Source of the DNA: Colocasia esculenta
Lineage: Eukaryota > Streptophyta > Magnoliopsida > Alismatales > Araceae
Assembly (NCBI GenBank): GCA_014218235.1
Contig: CM024766.1
Location: 47,705,359 to 47,769,358 of the forward strand
DNA: 64,000 bases
Direction of reading: 5' to 3'
This document shows, piece after piece, positions 11,094 to 21,370 of this stretch. The notes under the pieces were generated by a model. That model saw only the letters and a list, made by a program, of their open reading frames with translations, had not been told where the DNA came from and did not search any database. The stretch's first letter is position 1; each line of letters starts with the position of its first letter. The translations under genes and the position numbers were made by a program.

Positions 11094-12598
11094 TGTTAGT
11101 TATGGGTGTCCTCAAGCCAATCATAACTTGTACAATCTTGTTCTTTGATAATAATAATAAGGCTTTTATATTCATTATGTGTAATTCGTTTATCGTTTCA
11201 TTATGAAGTCCATGAATATACGCAATGGATATTAATTATGATGAGATCATAACAATGAGATTAATATCCTTTAAACGTATATTCTTAATTGTTCCTAGTC
11301 GAGGGATATCCGAGAAGGACATCGGATATCCGGTTAGGCTAGTACAGGTTGCACCTGCTCATATGATGAGGGTGGCTGGTCTCATAGCCACTTGTGTGGG
11401 GACACTAAGGTGAATCTGTAGGTGCTCATTAGAGAATGAGTTCACTGAACTGATCCGTTATGAATCGCTGGATGGTAATGTTACCTAACTGTCAACCAGC
11501 TAGATTCATTGTCACAGTGGCGTGATTGGTCCTTAGACCTAAGACACCAAGGACACCTTGTTGGTGGACTTCTGGGTTTTGACCTTGACTTATAGATCTC
11601 TAGCCATGAGGTCTTAATCAGTTAAGTGTTCGGATCTAGCGGAATACCTTCGAAGGTAATCATGTGGTCAATATGGGATCGCTCGCTCTCGGTAATAGGA
11701 GAGTGAATGCTCTACGGAAGGATGCATGATAGTCCCTGGCCAGGGCAAGACTACTTATCAGAAAAGGAGTTTTCTGATATTGTTATGCGGCATCTAAACC
11801 AAGTGAGTACACACATTAGGGTTTGACAGTTGACCATACCCTAAGTGCACTCGGGAGCATTGTACGAGCGAAGGATTATAGTCACGTAGTAACTGATGAC
11901 ACAAAAGGTTCCTTGAATGGGTTGCTGAAGCCCAATGCTTTCCAGGATCAAGTGGTGTTGCTTGGCACCCAACTTGATTGGAAGCCCGGTCAATTATCGT
12001 GAGACGATAATTGATTGTGTAATTAATTAATATGAGATGTTAATTAATTACCATAAGTCAATAAAGAGTTATTGAGCTTAATGGGCTGAAAAACTGGACT
12101 AGCAGTTGGGCCTAGAGGGTCACACGCATAAAAGTTCCGAGCAGACTGGGCAAGGTGTTCTTTATAGACAATGACTGGGTTTTTATGAAAAACAACGGTG
12201 TCTATAAATATACGCTGAGAGTTAAACCCTGGGCCGAAGCTCCAGGCTTAACCCTGGCCGCCCCCCTCCTCTCTCTCTCCCAGGGCGCCCCCCACCCTCT
12301 CTCTCCTCTCTCCGGCAGATGGTGGAGCTGAGATCCGGGAGACGCGTGGAGAACAAGGAGATCCCGTCTGCGTCCGGAGCTCGCGTGGATACGTCTAGAG
12401 GCCGGACACTTGAACGGCTTGAAGCACCGGCGCCTCCTGCGCCACCTCCTCCCTGGATTCGGGAGTTACGCAACCCCGCAAAGGTAAAGATGAGATCTGC
12501 CTGCGCGTGGTTTACCGTTTTGTGTTCGATCCAACCGCCGGCAACGATACCTATCTGTGGAAATCGCGTTTCCGCTGCGCCCCGATCGTTTCCTAACA
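11094..12598 (+). mobile_element. 5' LTR of Ty1/copia element
   Basis: The LTR begins TGTTAGTTATGGG and ends CCTAACA. It is flanked on the left by GAGAT (11089-11093), which recurs after the 3' LTR (19794-19798) as a perfect 5-bp target duplication. A promoter-like TATAAATA lies at 12203-12210, so transcription probably starts near 12235. The 3' part is CT-rich and then GC-rich. By eye it differs from the 3' LTR at about two dozen positions in 1.5 kb, roughly 98 percent identity, implying a young insertion. Confidence 0.95.
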
Positions 12599-12599
12599 G

Positions 12600-12611
12600 T
12601 GGTATCAGAGC
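12600..12611 (+). other. Primer binding site of the copia element
   Basis: TGGTATCAGAGC lies two bases after the 5' LTR. It is complementary to the 3' end of initiator tRNA-Met, the usual primer for plant copia elements. Confidence 0.95.
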
Positions 12612-14285
12612 CAGGTTGCTGGTACGTTCGGAATCGGCATCTCGTGTATGATATTTCATGTGTTTTTTTGTCGATTCACGTTCTGCGTGAATCCCTAATC
12701 TTTACCTCGTTCTTGGGTCGCACATGAGATGTGCACTTCCCGTTTGGTACATGGAAGTTGTTCCCGGTACCAAGGGCTTCGTGAAGAACCCATTGTGGCG
12801 TCGTTTGGCTCTCTGTGGAGGCCACACGACCCTCTGCAAGATGCCTTCATTGTGCAGGTTTCGCTTTCTTGGACAGTCCAAGATGGGGCGATTTTTGCAG
12901 GTTTTTGGGGTTTCTCCGTGGTTTTCTGGGCGTTGTGGGGCGATGGCAGGCGATCTCCGGCGCCGCCGGCGCCGTCCGCGGCCGTCGGAGGCGGCGTGGG
13001 GGCCGGCGAGGCCGCCCTCCGCCGGAGGGCGGCGGCGGCTAGGGTTTCACCCTAGCCGCGCGCCCCTCTGATCGGGCGGAGGGGGCGACCCCGCGCGGGC
13101 CGCGCGCGGATCCCGCTCGGATCCCGCGTGGGTCCGCCCGCGGGTAAGTCGCGGGCGGACCCCCGCGGGTCCCAGGCGGATCGCGATCGGATCCGCCCGC
13201 GCCGGATCCGACCAGCCCTTTTTCCCCCCTATTTTTTTTAAGTTTTATTTGTTTTTAAATTGTTTAAACACCAGAAAAATTCTTAAAAAATTCCAAAAAA
13301 TCCTGAAATTAATTTTAAGAGTTTTAAATTGTTTTAGCACTCTGTAAATTAATTTTCAGATGTTTAACCCAATGTTTAATTAGTTTAAGGGAATTCTAAA
13401 ATTATTTTAGTTATTTCCTACCATCTAATTAATGCATGTTAATTAATTTAAGAATGTGATTCTTGTTAAATTAATTAACAGTAAATTTTGATGGATTCAT
13501 GCAGCAACGGTGAATGGCATTTATCTAAAGTTGTTTAGATGTTATCCATGTTAGCTAAATTGTTTAGTTAAATGGTTTTCAAAACATAATTATTATATTT
13601 TTGAAATAAAAGTTATTTCAGAAGTAATTATGTGATGATTGATTATTGATGCATGTGATGTGTTGATGTGTGGATGGATGTTCATGGACTTAGATGTCAT
13701 GTGATGATGTTTATGGTTAATGGCAAATGATGTAATTTATGAGGACTGCGTGCCTCCCTCTCTCCCTCTATTAAATCCAGGTTGTACATTCTATCTCCCT
13801 CCTGTAATGTACTCCCCTTGACTTGTTCAAGGTTTCTTATTATTATCTGATGTACATTTATGGGCCTGCGAGCCCAATTTAAATATTACTTGTAATTATA
13901 AGAAGCGGATTGGCGGAGATGGAGGAGAGTACCATGTAGGACCTTCATGGAGATAAAGTTACATCAAGCTAAAGCATCAGATGCGGGGCTGCCATTTATT
14001 CACCATATTTGTGGATTACCAACTGGCTCTGGTAATGCCACTCTAGGTTAAAGTCCATGATCATCCATCGTTTTTCTTCATATATATGATATGTGTGGAA
14101 TGTGCTTTGATATATATAATTAAATATATGATATTCCAAATTCTATATATCAATAGCACGCAGAATAGAGACCAAGATAAAATATGTCAAAATCCCTCCT
14201 CGTTTAAATTTAAGCCGTAGCGTAATCATTGAGAATGAATTACGTGGCCCTCCATCATTATAGTTTTAGGATTGCCATTAGATCG
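12612..14285 (+). other. Long untranslated leader of the copia element
   Basis: About 2.2 kb separate the primer site from the gag start. The leader contains a very GC-rich island (about 12940-13210, rich in CGCGGGT and GGATCCG), then abruptly AT-rich DNA with T-runs and ATTAATTAA. Short open frames over the GC island appear in several frames at once and are compositional. The last part carries the hairpin array described separately. Confidence 0.7.
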
Positions 14286-14602
14286 GGCAAGTTTGTTGTG
14301 CTATCCACAAGGCTTGCCAAATTGATGACAGACTAAAACTATGGCATAGTGATGTCTTAAACGGGGTAGAGGACCGGTGTAGCTTTGTTGTGCTATCCAC
14401 AAGGGCTACATCCAAATCTATGCTCGTTACGTAATGATGGTACTGCTTAGACTGGATTTAATGACTTGTTGTGCTATCCACAAGGTCATTAAAATTCAGG
14501 GGCCAAAATAAGATCGAATATTGCAAGAGTTGCAAGTGTCAAGGGTTGACCGCTTTCAGATCATAGTATGGTTTGTTGTGCTATTCACAAGATCATGCTA
14601 TG
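14286..14602 (+). ncRNA. Four tandem leader hairpins with a shared core
   Basis: Four hairpins have outer stems GGCAAG/CTTGCC (14286-14291 with 14313-14318), TGTAGC/GCTACA (14378-14383 with 14405-14410), TTAATGAC/GTCATTAA (14458-14465 with 14485-14492) and CATAGTATGG/TCATGCTATG (14562-14571 with 14593-14602). All enclose the same core: YTTG, inner stem TTGTG/CACAA, loop CTATC (CTATT in copy 4) and GG/GA. The stems differ in sequence yet remain complementary, including G-U pairs in copy 4. A further perfect 10-bp stem (14260-14269 with 14333-14342) encloses copy 1. The array sits about 180 bp before the gag ATG, so roles in packaging, dimerisation or translation are possible but are inference. 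Confidence 0.8.
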
Positions 14603-14780
14603 AGTCTGTGAGATTTCGATCCCCGCTAGGAGACCGTCGGTGTCTCTCATTCTGTATATCTGAGGGTTATACAGTCTGTCGGAAAATAGTGGAAGCTAAT
14701 CTTGATTAAAGTCCTAATCTAGATTTAATTATTATTATGAACATTTGCTAGTTGTATTTACATTTCCTTTATAGGCAAAA

Positions 14781-15180
14781 ATGTCGTCAGGTAACCCACT
14801 CTGTGGCATACTGGATGCCAACAAATTGACAGGCCCGAACTACTCGGAATGGCTCAAGAACCTGAAGATGTCCTCAGGTCTGAGCGCATTGCCTATGTCT
14901 TGGAAGGTGAGTTTAGCTGAGATGCTAAACATGCTGAAGACTGCTGAGGGCAACCTTAAGAAGGAAAAGCCCATGTTCTCATGGTTGGAAAGTCCAACAA
15001 GAAGAGGAGAGCAATGTTAAGAAAGGCAATGCAAAGAAATAGTCCAAGCAAAGACAAAAGAAGGACATAAGCAAAGGAGCAGAAAAGGGCGAGTGCTTCC
15101 ACTGCAAAAAGAAGGGGCACTGGAAAAGAAATTGCAAGGACTACCTTGCAATGAAGGCTCAGGAGAAGCAGAAGCTGGGT
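14781..15180 (+). pseudogene. gag: Ty1/copia gag, shortened and frameshifted
   Basis: The ATG at 14781 starts a typical copia capsid N-terminus (MSSGNPLCGILDANKLTGPN, then YSEWLKNL). A single-base loss near 14870 shifts the frame. The sequence then jumps from a stretch normally in the N-terminal third straight to one just before the nucleocapsid, so most of the capsid domain is deleted. The CCHC zinc knuckle CFHCKKKGHWKRNC is intact at 15094-15135. The open frame from the ATG stops at 15018-15020. Gag normally packages the RNA; this copy cannot make a full capsid protein. Confidence 0.88.
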
Positions 15181-16390
15181 GAAGCTTCAGGTATCTATAT
15201 GATAGATCTTCACTTGTCTGTTAGAGATTCTACATCTTGGGTTTTAGACACTAGATGTGCTTCTCATGTCTGCAATGATATGTAAGTGTTGACAAGTAGA
15301 AGGAAGCTGAGCAAGGGTGAGGTGAACTTGAGGCTTGGAAACGACGCAAGTGTTGCTGCACTTACTGTGGGGACAGTGAAGCTCAAGTTACCCTCAGGAG
15401 ATTTGCTTTTATTAGATGATTGCTACTTTGTGCCTAGTATCATTAAGAACATTATTTCTGTTTCTTGTTTAGACAGAATTGGATACAAGTTTACCATTGA
15501 GAACAATAGTTGTTCAGTTTATTTGAGAAATAAACTAGTTGCTTTAGCAAATTTGGTGAATGGTTTGTATCTACTTGATGTTTCTTATGCAAATCTCCAT
15601 GTTGATGTTTCTCCTAAGAGAAGTAAGAATAGTGTGAACACTGCCTACTTGTGGCATTGTAGGCTTGGTCACATTGGCGAGAATAGGCTTCAAAAGTTGC
15701 ATAAGAATGGATACTTAGATCCATTTGATTATGAATCATATGCAACTTGTGAATCCTGTTTAATGGGTAAGTTGACCAAATCTCCATTTAGTGGACATGG
15801 AGATAGGGCCAAGGACATATTGGAACTAATACATTCGGATGTATGTGGTCCAATGTCTACCCAAGCCAAGGGTGGCTACTCATACTTCATTACATTCACG
15901 GATGACTACTCAAGGTTCGGATTTGTTTACTTAATGAAGTACAAATCTGAAGCCTTTGGAAATTCCAAGAATTTAAGAATGAAGTTGAGAAACAAACTGG
16001 AAAGAGTATTAAAATCCTACGGTCAGACCGAGGAGGTGAATACTTAAGTACAGAGTTCACACAATTCTTAAAGGACAATGGTATCCTTTCTCAATGGACT
16101 CCTCCCTATACACCACAGATGAATGGTGTATCGGAAAGGAGAAATCGTACCTTGTTGGACATGGTGCGATCCATGATGAGCCGTTCACAGTTACCAGTTT
16201 CCTTATGGGGATATGCGCTAGAGTCAGCGGCATATCTGCTGAACAGGGTTCCCAGTAAATCTGTGTCTTCCACTCCATATGAGATATGGAAGGGTAGAAA
16301 GCCTGATTTTAAACATGTTAAAATCTGGGGCTGTCCTGCCCACGTGAGGAGACATGACCCAGATAAACTGGAATCCAAACCGATAAGTGC
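15181..16390 (+). pseudogene. pol: Ty1/copia protease and integrase, broken
   Basis: The protease active site reads D-T-R (15247-15255) instead of D-T/S-G. A CAA-type codon has become TAA at 15283-15285. The GAG-pre-integrase/HHCC zinc region follows (LWHCRLGH near 15649; CESC further on). The integrase triad is present: D at 15838, D at 15901 (FTDDYSRF) and E at 16134 (NGVSERRNRT). Single-base losses near 15957 and 16385 shift the frame, so these catalytic residues lie in different frames. The order protease, integrase, RT, RNase H identifies Ty1/copia. Integrase would insert the cDNA, but this copy is inactive as read. Confidence 0.9.
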
Positions 16391-18276
16391 AGGTTTGTTG
16401 GATACCCAAAAGAAACGTTTGGGTACTACTTTTACCATCCTGGTGAACAAAGAGTGTTTGTCGCCAGGAGAGCTGTCTTCTTGGAAGAGGAGTACCTTAC
16501 CCAAGAGGACAGTGGGAGTAAAGTAGATCTAGAAGAGGTTCTAGATCCACAAATTGTGCAAAGTCCACCAGGTGAAACATCGGTTCCGGAACCTGTTCAG
16601 GAATATACACACATTCAGCGTAGGTCTGGTAGAGTACCTAGACAGCCTGAAAGATATGTTGGACATATCAGTGAAGGCATGTCTTATGATGAGGATGATG
16701 ATCCAAAGACCTACCAAGAGGCTGTTGATTGTCCTCAGTCAGGGAAATGGCGAGATGCCATGAATTCTGAGATGCAGTCCATGTACACCAACCAAGTTTG
16801 GAATTTGGTAGACTTGCCCGAAGGTATTGTACCTATTGGGTGCAAGTGGATCTTTAAGAGAAAGATCGGTGCAGATGGACAGATCGACACTTATAAGGCA
16901 AGGTTGGTGGCAAAGGGGTATCGTCAAAGGCAAGGAATTGACTATGACGAAACTTTCTCACCAGTTGCTATGATAAAGTCGATCAGAATTCTTCTTGCCA
17001 TTGCTGCATACTTTGATTACGAGATCTGGCAGATGGATGTAAAAACCGCTTTCCTTAATGGAAACATTGAGGAGGAAGTGTATATGATACAACCTGAGGG
17101 TTTTACATCCAAAGAGTGTCCAGACAAAGTATGCAAGCTTCAAAGATCCATCTATGGATTGAAGCAAGCTTCTCGTAGTTGGAACATAAGGTTTGATGAG
17201 GCTATCAAATCTTATGACTTCATTAAGAATGAAGATGAACCATGTGTGTATAAGAAAATCAGTGGGAGTGCTATCACTTTTCTCGTACTTTACGTTGATG
17301 ACATCTTACTCATTGGGAATGATGTAGGGATGCTATCATCAGTAAAGGTTTGGTTGTCAAAGAACTTCTCCATGAAGGATTTGGGAGAAGCATCCTACGT
17401 ATTAGGAATACGTATCTATAGAGATAGATCTAAGAGGATGCTTGGCTTGACCCAATCCATGTACATAGATACCATTGTCAAAAGGTTTGGCATGGAAAAT
17501 TCCAAGAGAGGTCTCATACCTATGAGACATGGGATTATTCTCTCTAAGGAGCAGTCTCCTAAGACTCCTGAAGAGAGGGCAGCCATGGATAGAGTCCCCT
17601 ATGCCTCGGCTATAGGGTCTATCATGTATGCCATGCTATGTACAAGACCTGATGTGGCATTTGCTCTAAGTGTTACGAGCAGATATCAGGCAAATCCAGG
17701 TGAAACACACTGGATGGCTGTGAAATGTATCCTTAAGTACTTGAGAAGGACTAAGGATATATTTCTGGTCTATGGAGGAGGGGACTTGAAACTTCGGGCA
17801 TATACTGACTCGAGTTTCCAGTCAGACCCAGATGATAGCAAGTCTACATCTGGGTTTGTGTTCACTTTGAACGGGGTGCAGTGAGCTGGAAGAGTTCCAA
17901 GCAAGAAACCACTGCAGACTCGACGACAGAAGCTGAGTACATTGCTGCAGCTGAAGCCGCCAAGGAGGCAGTGTGGATGAAGAAGTTCATCACCGACCTT
18001 GGTGTGGTGCCAGGTGACTCTGATCCAATCCCATTGCTGTGTGACAACAATGGGGCCATTGCGCAAGCGAAAGAGCCGCGGTCTCATCAGAAGTCGAAGC
18101 ACATTCTGAGGCGATTTCACCTGATCAGGGAGATAATCACTAGAGGAGATGTACTGGTGGAAAGAGTTCCTTCAGTCGACAACATTGCAGATCCATTGAC
18201 AAAGCCTCTGTCTCAAATTGTGTTTGAGCGCCACCTAGAGTCTATGGGTTTAAGACATAAAGGTGATTGGCTTTAG
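16388..18276 (+). pseudogene. pol: Ty1/copia reverse transcriptase and RNase H, one frameshift
   Basis: A long open frame to 17883 covers the reverse transcriptase, with CKWIFKRK, KARLVAKGYRQRQGIDYDET, WQMDVKTAFLNG and the catalytic YVDD at 17291-17302. RNase H begins with the aspartate of AYTDSSF (17807-17809). A single-base loss in a G run near 17875 shifts the frame, and RNase H then continues to TAG 18274-18276 with TEAEYIA (E at 17929) and LLCDNNGAI. Without that shift the RT-RNase H unit would be complete. Spacing to the polypurine tract is normal. Confidence 0.92.
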
Positions 18277-18279
18277 TCC

Positions 18280-18289
18280 AAGTGGGAGA
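18280..18289 (+). other. Polypurine tract of the copia element
   Basis: AAGTGGGAGA directly precedes the 3' LTR (TGTTAG at 18291). This is the usual plus-strand priming tract of plant copia elements. Confidence 0.9.
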
Positions 18290-18290
18290 T

Positions 18291-19793
18291 TGTTAGTTAT
18301 GGGTGTCCTCAAGCCAATCATAACTTGTACAATCTTGTTCTTTGATAATAATAATAAGGCTTTTATATTCATTATGTGTAATTCGTTTATCGTTTCATTA
18401 TGAAGTCCATGAATATACGCAATGGATATTAATTATGATGAGATCATAACAATGAGATTAATATCCTTTAAACGTATATTCTTAATTGTTCCTAGTCGGG
18501 GATATCCGAGAAGGACATCGGATATCCGGTTAGGCTAGTACAGGTTGCACCTGCTCATATGATGAGGGTGGCTGGTCTCATAGTCACTTGTGTGGGGACA
18601 CTAAGGTGAATCTGTAGGTGCTCATTAGAGAATGAGTTCACTGAACTGATCCGTTATGAATCGCTGGATGGTAATGTTACCTAACTGTCAACCAGCTAGA
18701 TTCATTGTCACAGTGGCGTGATTGGTCCTTAGACCTGAGACACCAAGGACACCTTGTTGGTGGACTTCTGGGTTTTGACCTTGACTTATAGATCTCTAGC
18801 CATGAGGTCTTAATCAGTTAGTGTTCGGATCTAGCGGAATACCTTCGAAGGTGATTGTGTGGTCAATATGGGATCGCTCGCTCTCGGTAATAGGAGAGTG
18901 AATGCTCTACGGAAGGATGCCTGATAGTCCCTGGCCAGGGCAAGACTACTTATCAGAAAAGGAGTTTTCTGATATTATTATGCGGCATCTAAACCAAGTG
19001 AGTACACACATTAGGGTTTGACAGTTGACCATACCCTAAGTGCACTCGGGAGCATTGTACGAGCGAAGGATTATAGTCACGTGGTAACTGATGATACAAA
19101 AGGTTCCTTGAATGGGTTGCTGAACCCCAATGCTTTCCAGGATCAAGTGGTGTTGCTTGGCACCCAACTTGATTGGAAGCCCGGTCAATTATCGTGAGAC
19201 GATAATTGATTGTGTAATTAATTAATATGAGATGTTAATTAATTACCATAAGTCAATAAAGAGTTATTGAGCTTAATGGGCTGAAAAATTGGACTAGCAC
19301 TTGGGCCTAGAGGGTCACACGCATAAGAGTTCCGAGCAGACTGGGCAAGGTGTTCTTTATAGACAATGACTGGGTTTTTATGAAAAACCGCGGTGTCTAT
19401 AAATATACGCTGAGAGTTAAACCCTGGGCAGAAGCTCCAGGCTTAACCCTGGCCGCCCCCCTCCTCTCTCTCTCCCAGGGCGCCCCCCACCCTCTCTCTC
19501 CTCTCTCCGGCAGATGGTGGAGCTGAGATCCGGGAGACGCGTGGAGAACGAGGAGATCCCGTCTGCGTCCGGAGCTCGCGTGGATACGTCTAGAGGCCGG
19601 ACACTTGAACGGCTTGAAGCACCGGCGCCTCCTGCGCCACCTCCTCCCCGGATTCGGGAGTTACGCAACCCCGCAAAGGTAAAGATGAGATCTGCCTGCG
19701 CGTGGTTTACCATTTTGTGTTCAATCCGACCGCCGGCAACGATACCTATCTGTGGAAATCGCGTTTCCGCTGCGCCCCGATCGTTTCCTAACA
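18291..19793 (+). mobile_element. 3' LTR of Ty1/copia element
   Basis: Starts TGTTAG and ends CCTAACA, with the TATA box at 19398-19405, and is followed by the target duplication GAGAT (19794-19798). The LTR differs from the 5' copy mostly by single substitutions plus a few one- or two-base indels. An open frame starting at 19514 runs through the LTR end into flanking DNA and is not a gene. Confidence 0.95.
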
Positions 19794-19818
19794 GAGATAC
19801 AGTCCCCCCAATGGATAT

Positions 19819-20036
19819 ACAATACCCAGCTCTCTACTGGACTTCCATTCTACAAAAGGGGCACACTGAGTACAGCCCCTCAGTAGGACGCAACATCCAA
19901 CACCTTAGCTGGTCTTCCTTTCTACATAAGGGGAAAGCTGAGTATAGTCCCTCAGCTAGACACAACACCCAGCACCCTAGTTGTCCTTCCCTTCTACACA
20001 AGAGGAAAATTGAGTATAGTCTCTCAACTGGACACA
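19819..20036 (-). repeat. Three-unit tandem hairpin array in the SIRE-like LTR
   Basis: Three units of about 72-75 bp lie next to the copia insertion. Each holds a small hairpin: ACTGAG/CTCAGT (19865-19870, 19879-19884), AGCTGAG/CTCAGCT (19936-19942, 19951-19957) and TTGAG/CTCAA (20010-20014, 20023-20027). All have an 8-base loop (TACAGCCC, TATAGTCC, TATAGTCT). The stems change together. A looser version of the array lies in the plus-strand SIRE-like LTR near 26065-26330. Confidence 0.65.
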
Positions 20037-20344
20037 AGTCTTTCTTTAAGAGAAGAAGGACCAGCTTGTTGAGACCAAGTTCAGGAATGATGAACTTGAC
20101 TTCCTTGATCTCAACATCAACCTGAGTACTAAAAGTAAATGAACAAGAAGCTCAACCTCTTAGGCTCACAAACTCTCTCCCAAATTTACAATGTCACACA
20201 GAAAGAGAAAAAAAGAATGAAGGCTTGAATGTTTGAACGCTTGAGCAGAATACTCCTGACTTTTTGTGTATGCTCATAGTCTCTTAATGCTTCAAAGTCT
20301 TCGACTCTTTATAGAGCTTCTGAAGAAGACTATTAAGATAACCG

Positions 20345-20410
20345 TTTGAGGCTTCATCTTCTTCCTATTGCTCTTTTTCTTCTTCTTGTTCTTCTTCTTC
20401 TTCTATTCTC
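20345..20410 (-). repeat. CTT/AAG microsatellite
   Basis: An imperfect TTCTTC run lies within the minus-strand SIRE-like LTR. A matching AAGAAG run occurs at about 25686-25712 in the plus-strand solo LTR, which supports their common origin. A TATA-like CTATAAAGAG sits just before it on the minus strand, near 20311. Confidence 0.6.
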
Positions 20411-21169
20411 TTTGTATCTAACGTCTTCTTCTTATGTCTAATGGATATTGGGAACAAAAGAGAGTCTTCTTCAGCTTATTCATATTTCCAAAGTCATCGG
20501 TGGCAGGTCTAACATTGAGATTGTGTGTACTTGCATGCAATAAATGCTATGATAGAAAACATCTATCAACCCATACCTTATTTGTCTTTAGTCTGCAAGT
20601 TCTATTGACAGAGCTGCCATACAAGTTAATCCCTTTTTTACCTACTAGGAAAAGATAGAAAGTGCATAGCATACAGAAAGGGTTTTAGTTTGAACGAATT
20701 TCTTGGAGGCAACTGTATTTCAAGAAGCGTGCTTACAGTTAACAAATTTTGAGACTTTGAAGGCGCGAAAAGCAATGTGTTGAAAATATAGAGAGAGAAG
20801 GATTTGAGATATGCTTGGCATCATATATTAAAATCATTGTGATATGATGGACATTATTTGAACAGAATATATCACTAATCGTTGTGAGAATCATGAGTGA
20901 GATTTCAATAATCTATACATCTAAAGCATTTAAAACAATATGTTTACTAATCAATATATTTGAAGTCAGATTAACACTAATCGAAACGATACTAACTCTT
21001 TGTTCAGTAATCGGAACATTTATAACATTTATAACATTGATCGATATAAACTTTGTTCACTAATTGATACAAGTTTAGAAGCAGTAATTGGTATGAGACT
21101 TGTTCATTAATCGATATAAAGCTTCTTCAATAATCAATGTGCACACATATTGTATGATGAAGTACATGC

Positions 21170-21370
21170 TCATATATGACGAAGTACATTTCATATTAAA
21201 ACAAAGCAGTATTCGTGCATGACGAAGTGAACTTCGTATATAACAAAGTGGACTTCGTGCATGATGAAGTGATAAGTAAGCTTTGTGTATGACGAACTGA
21301 ACCTTCGCATATGACGAAGTAAGCTTTGTGCATGACGAAGTGAACCTTCGCATATAACGAAGTGAACTTC
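21170..21370. repeat. GACGAAGT word cluster in the SIRE-like LTR
   Basis: TGACGAAGT and close variants (AACGAAGT, GATGAAGT, ACTTCGT) recur about ten times over 200 bp, spaced roughly 15-30 bp. Words such as TAATCGATATAA precede the cluster at 20995-21120. Near this LTR's start it occupies the same place as the ACATCGAT cluster in the LTR at 24646-26599. Confidence 0.7.

Noticed and set aside
12222..13071. Several overlapping open frames of 100-145 codons
   Set aside because: They overlap on both strands in GC-rich LTR and leader sequence, and those inside the LTR recur in the 3' LTR (19417-19713). They reflect composition only.
19514..20125. 203-codon open frame
   Set aside because: It starts in the copia 3' LTR and runs across the LTR end and target duplication into flanking repeat DNA, so it is a chance fusion.
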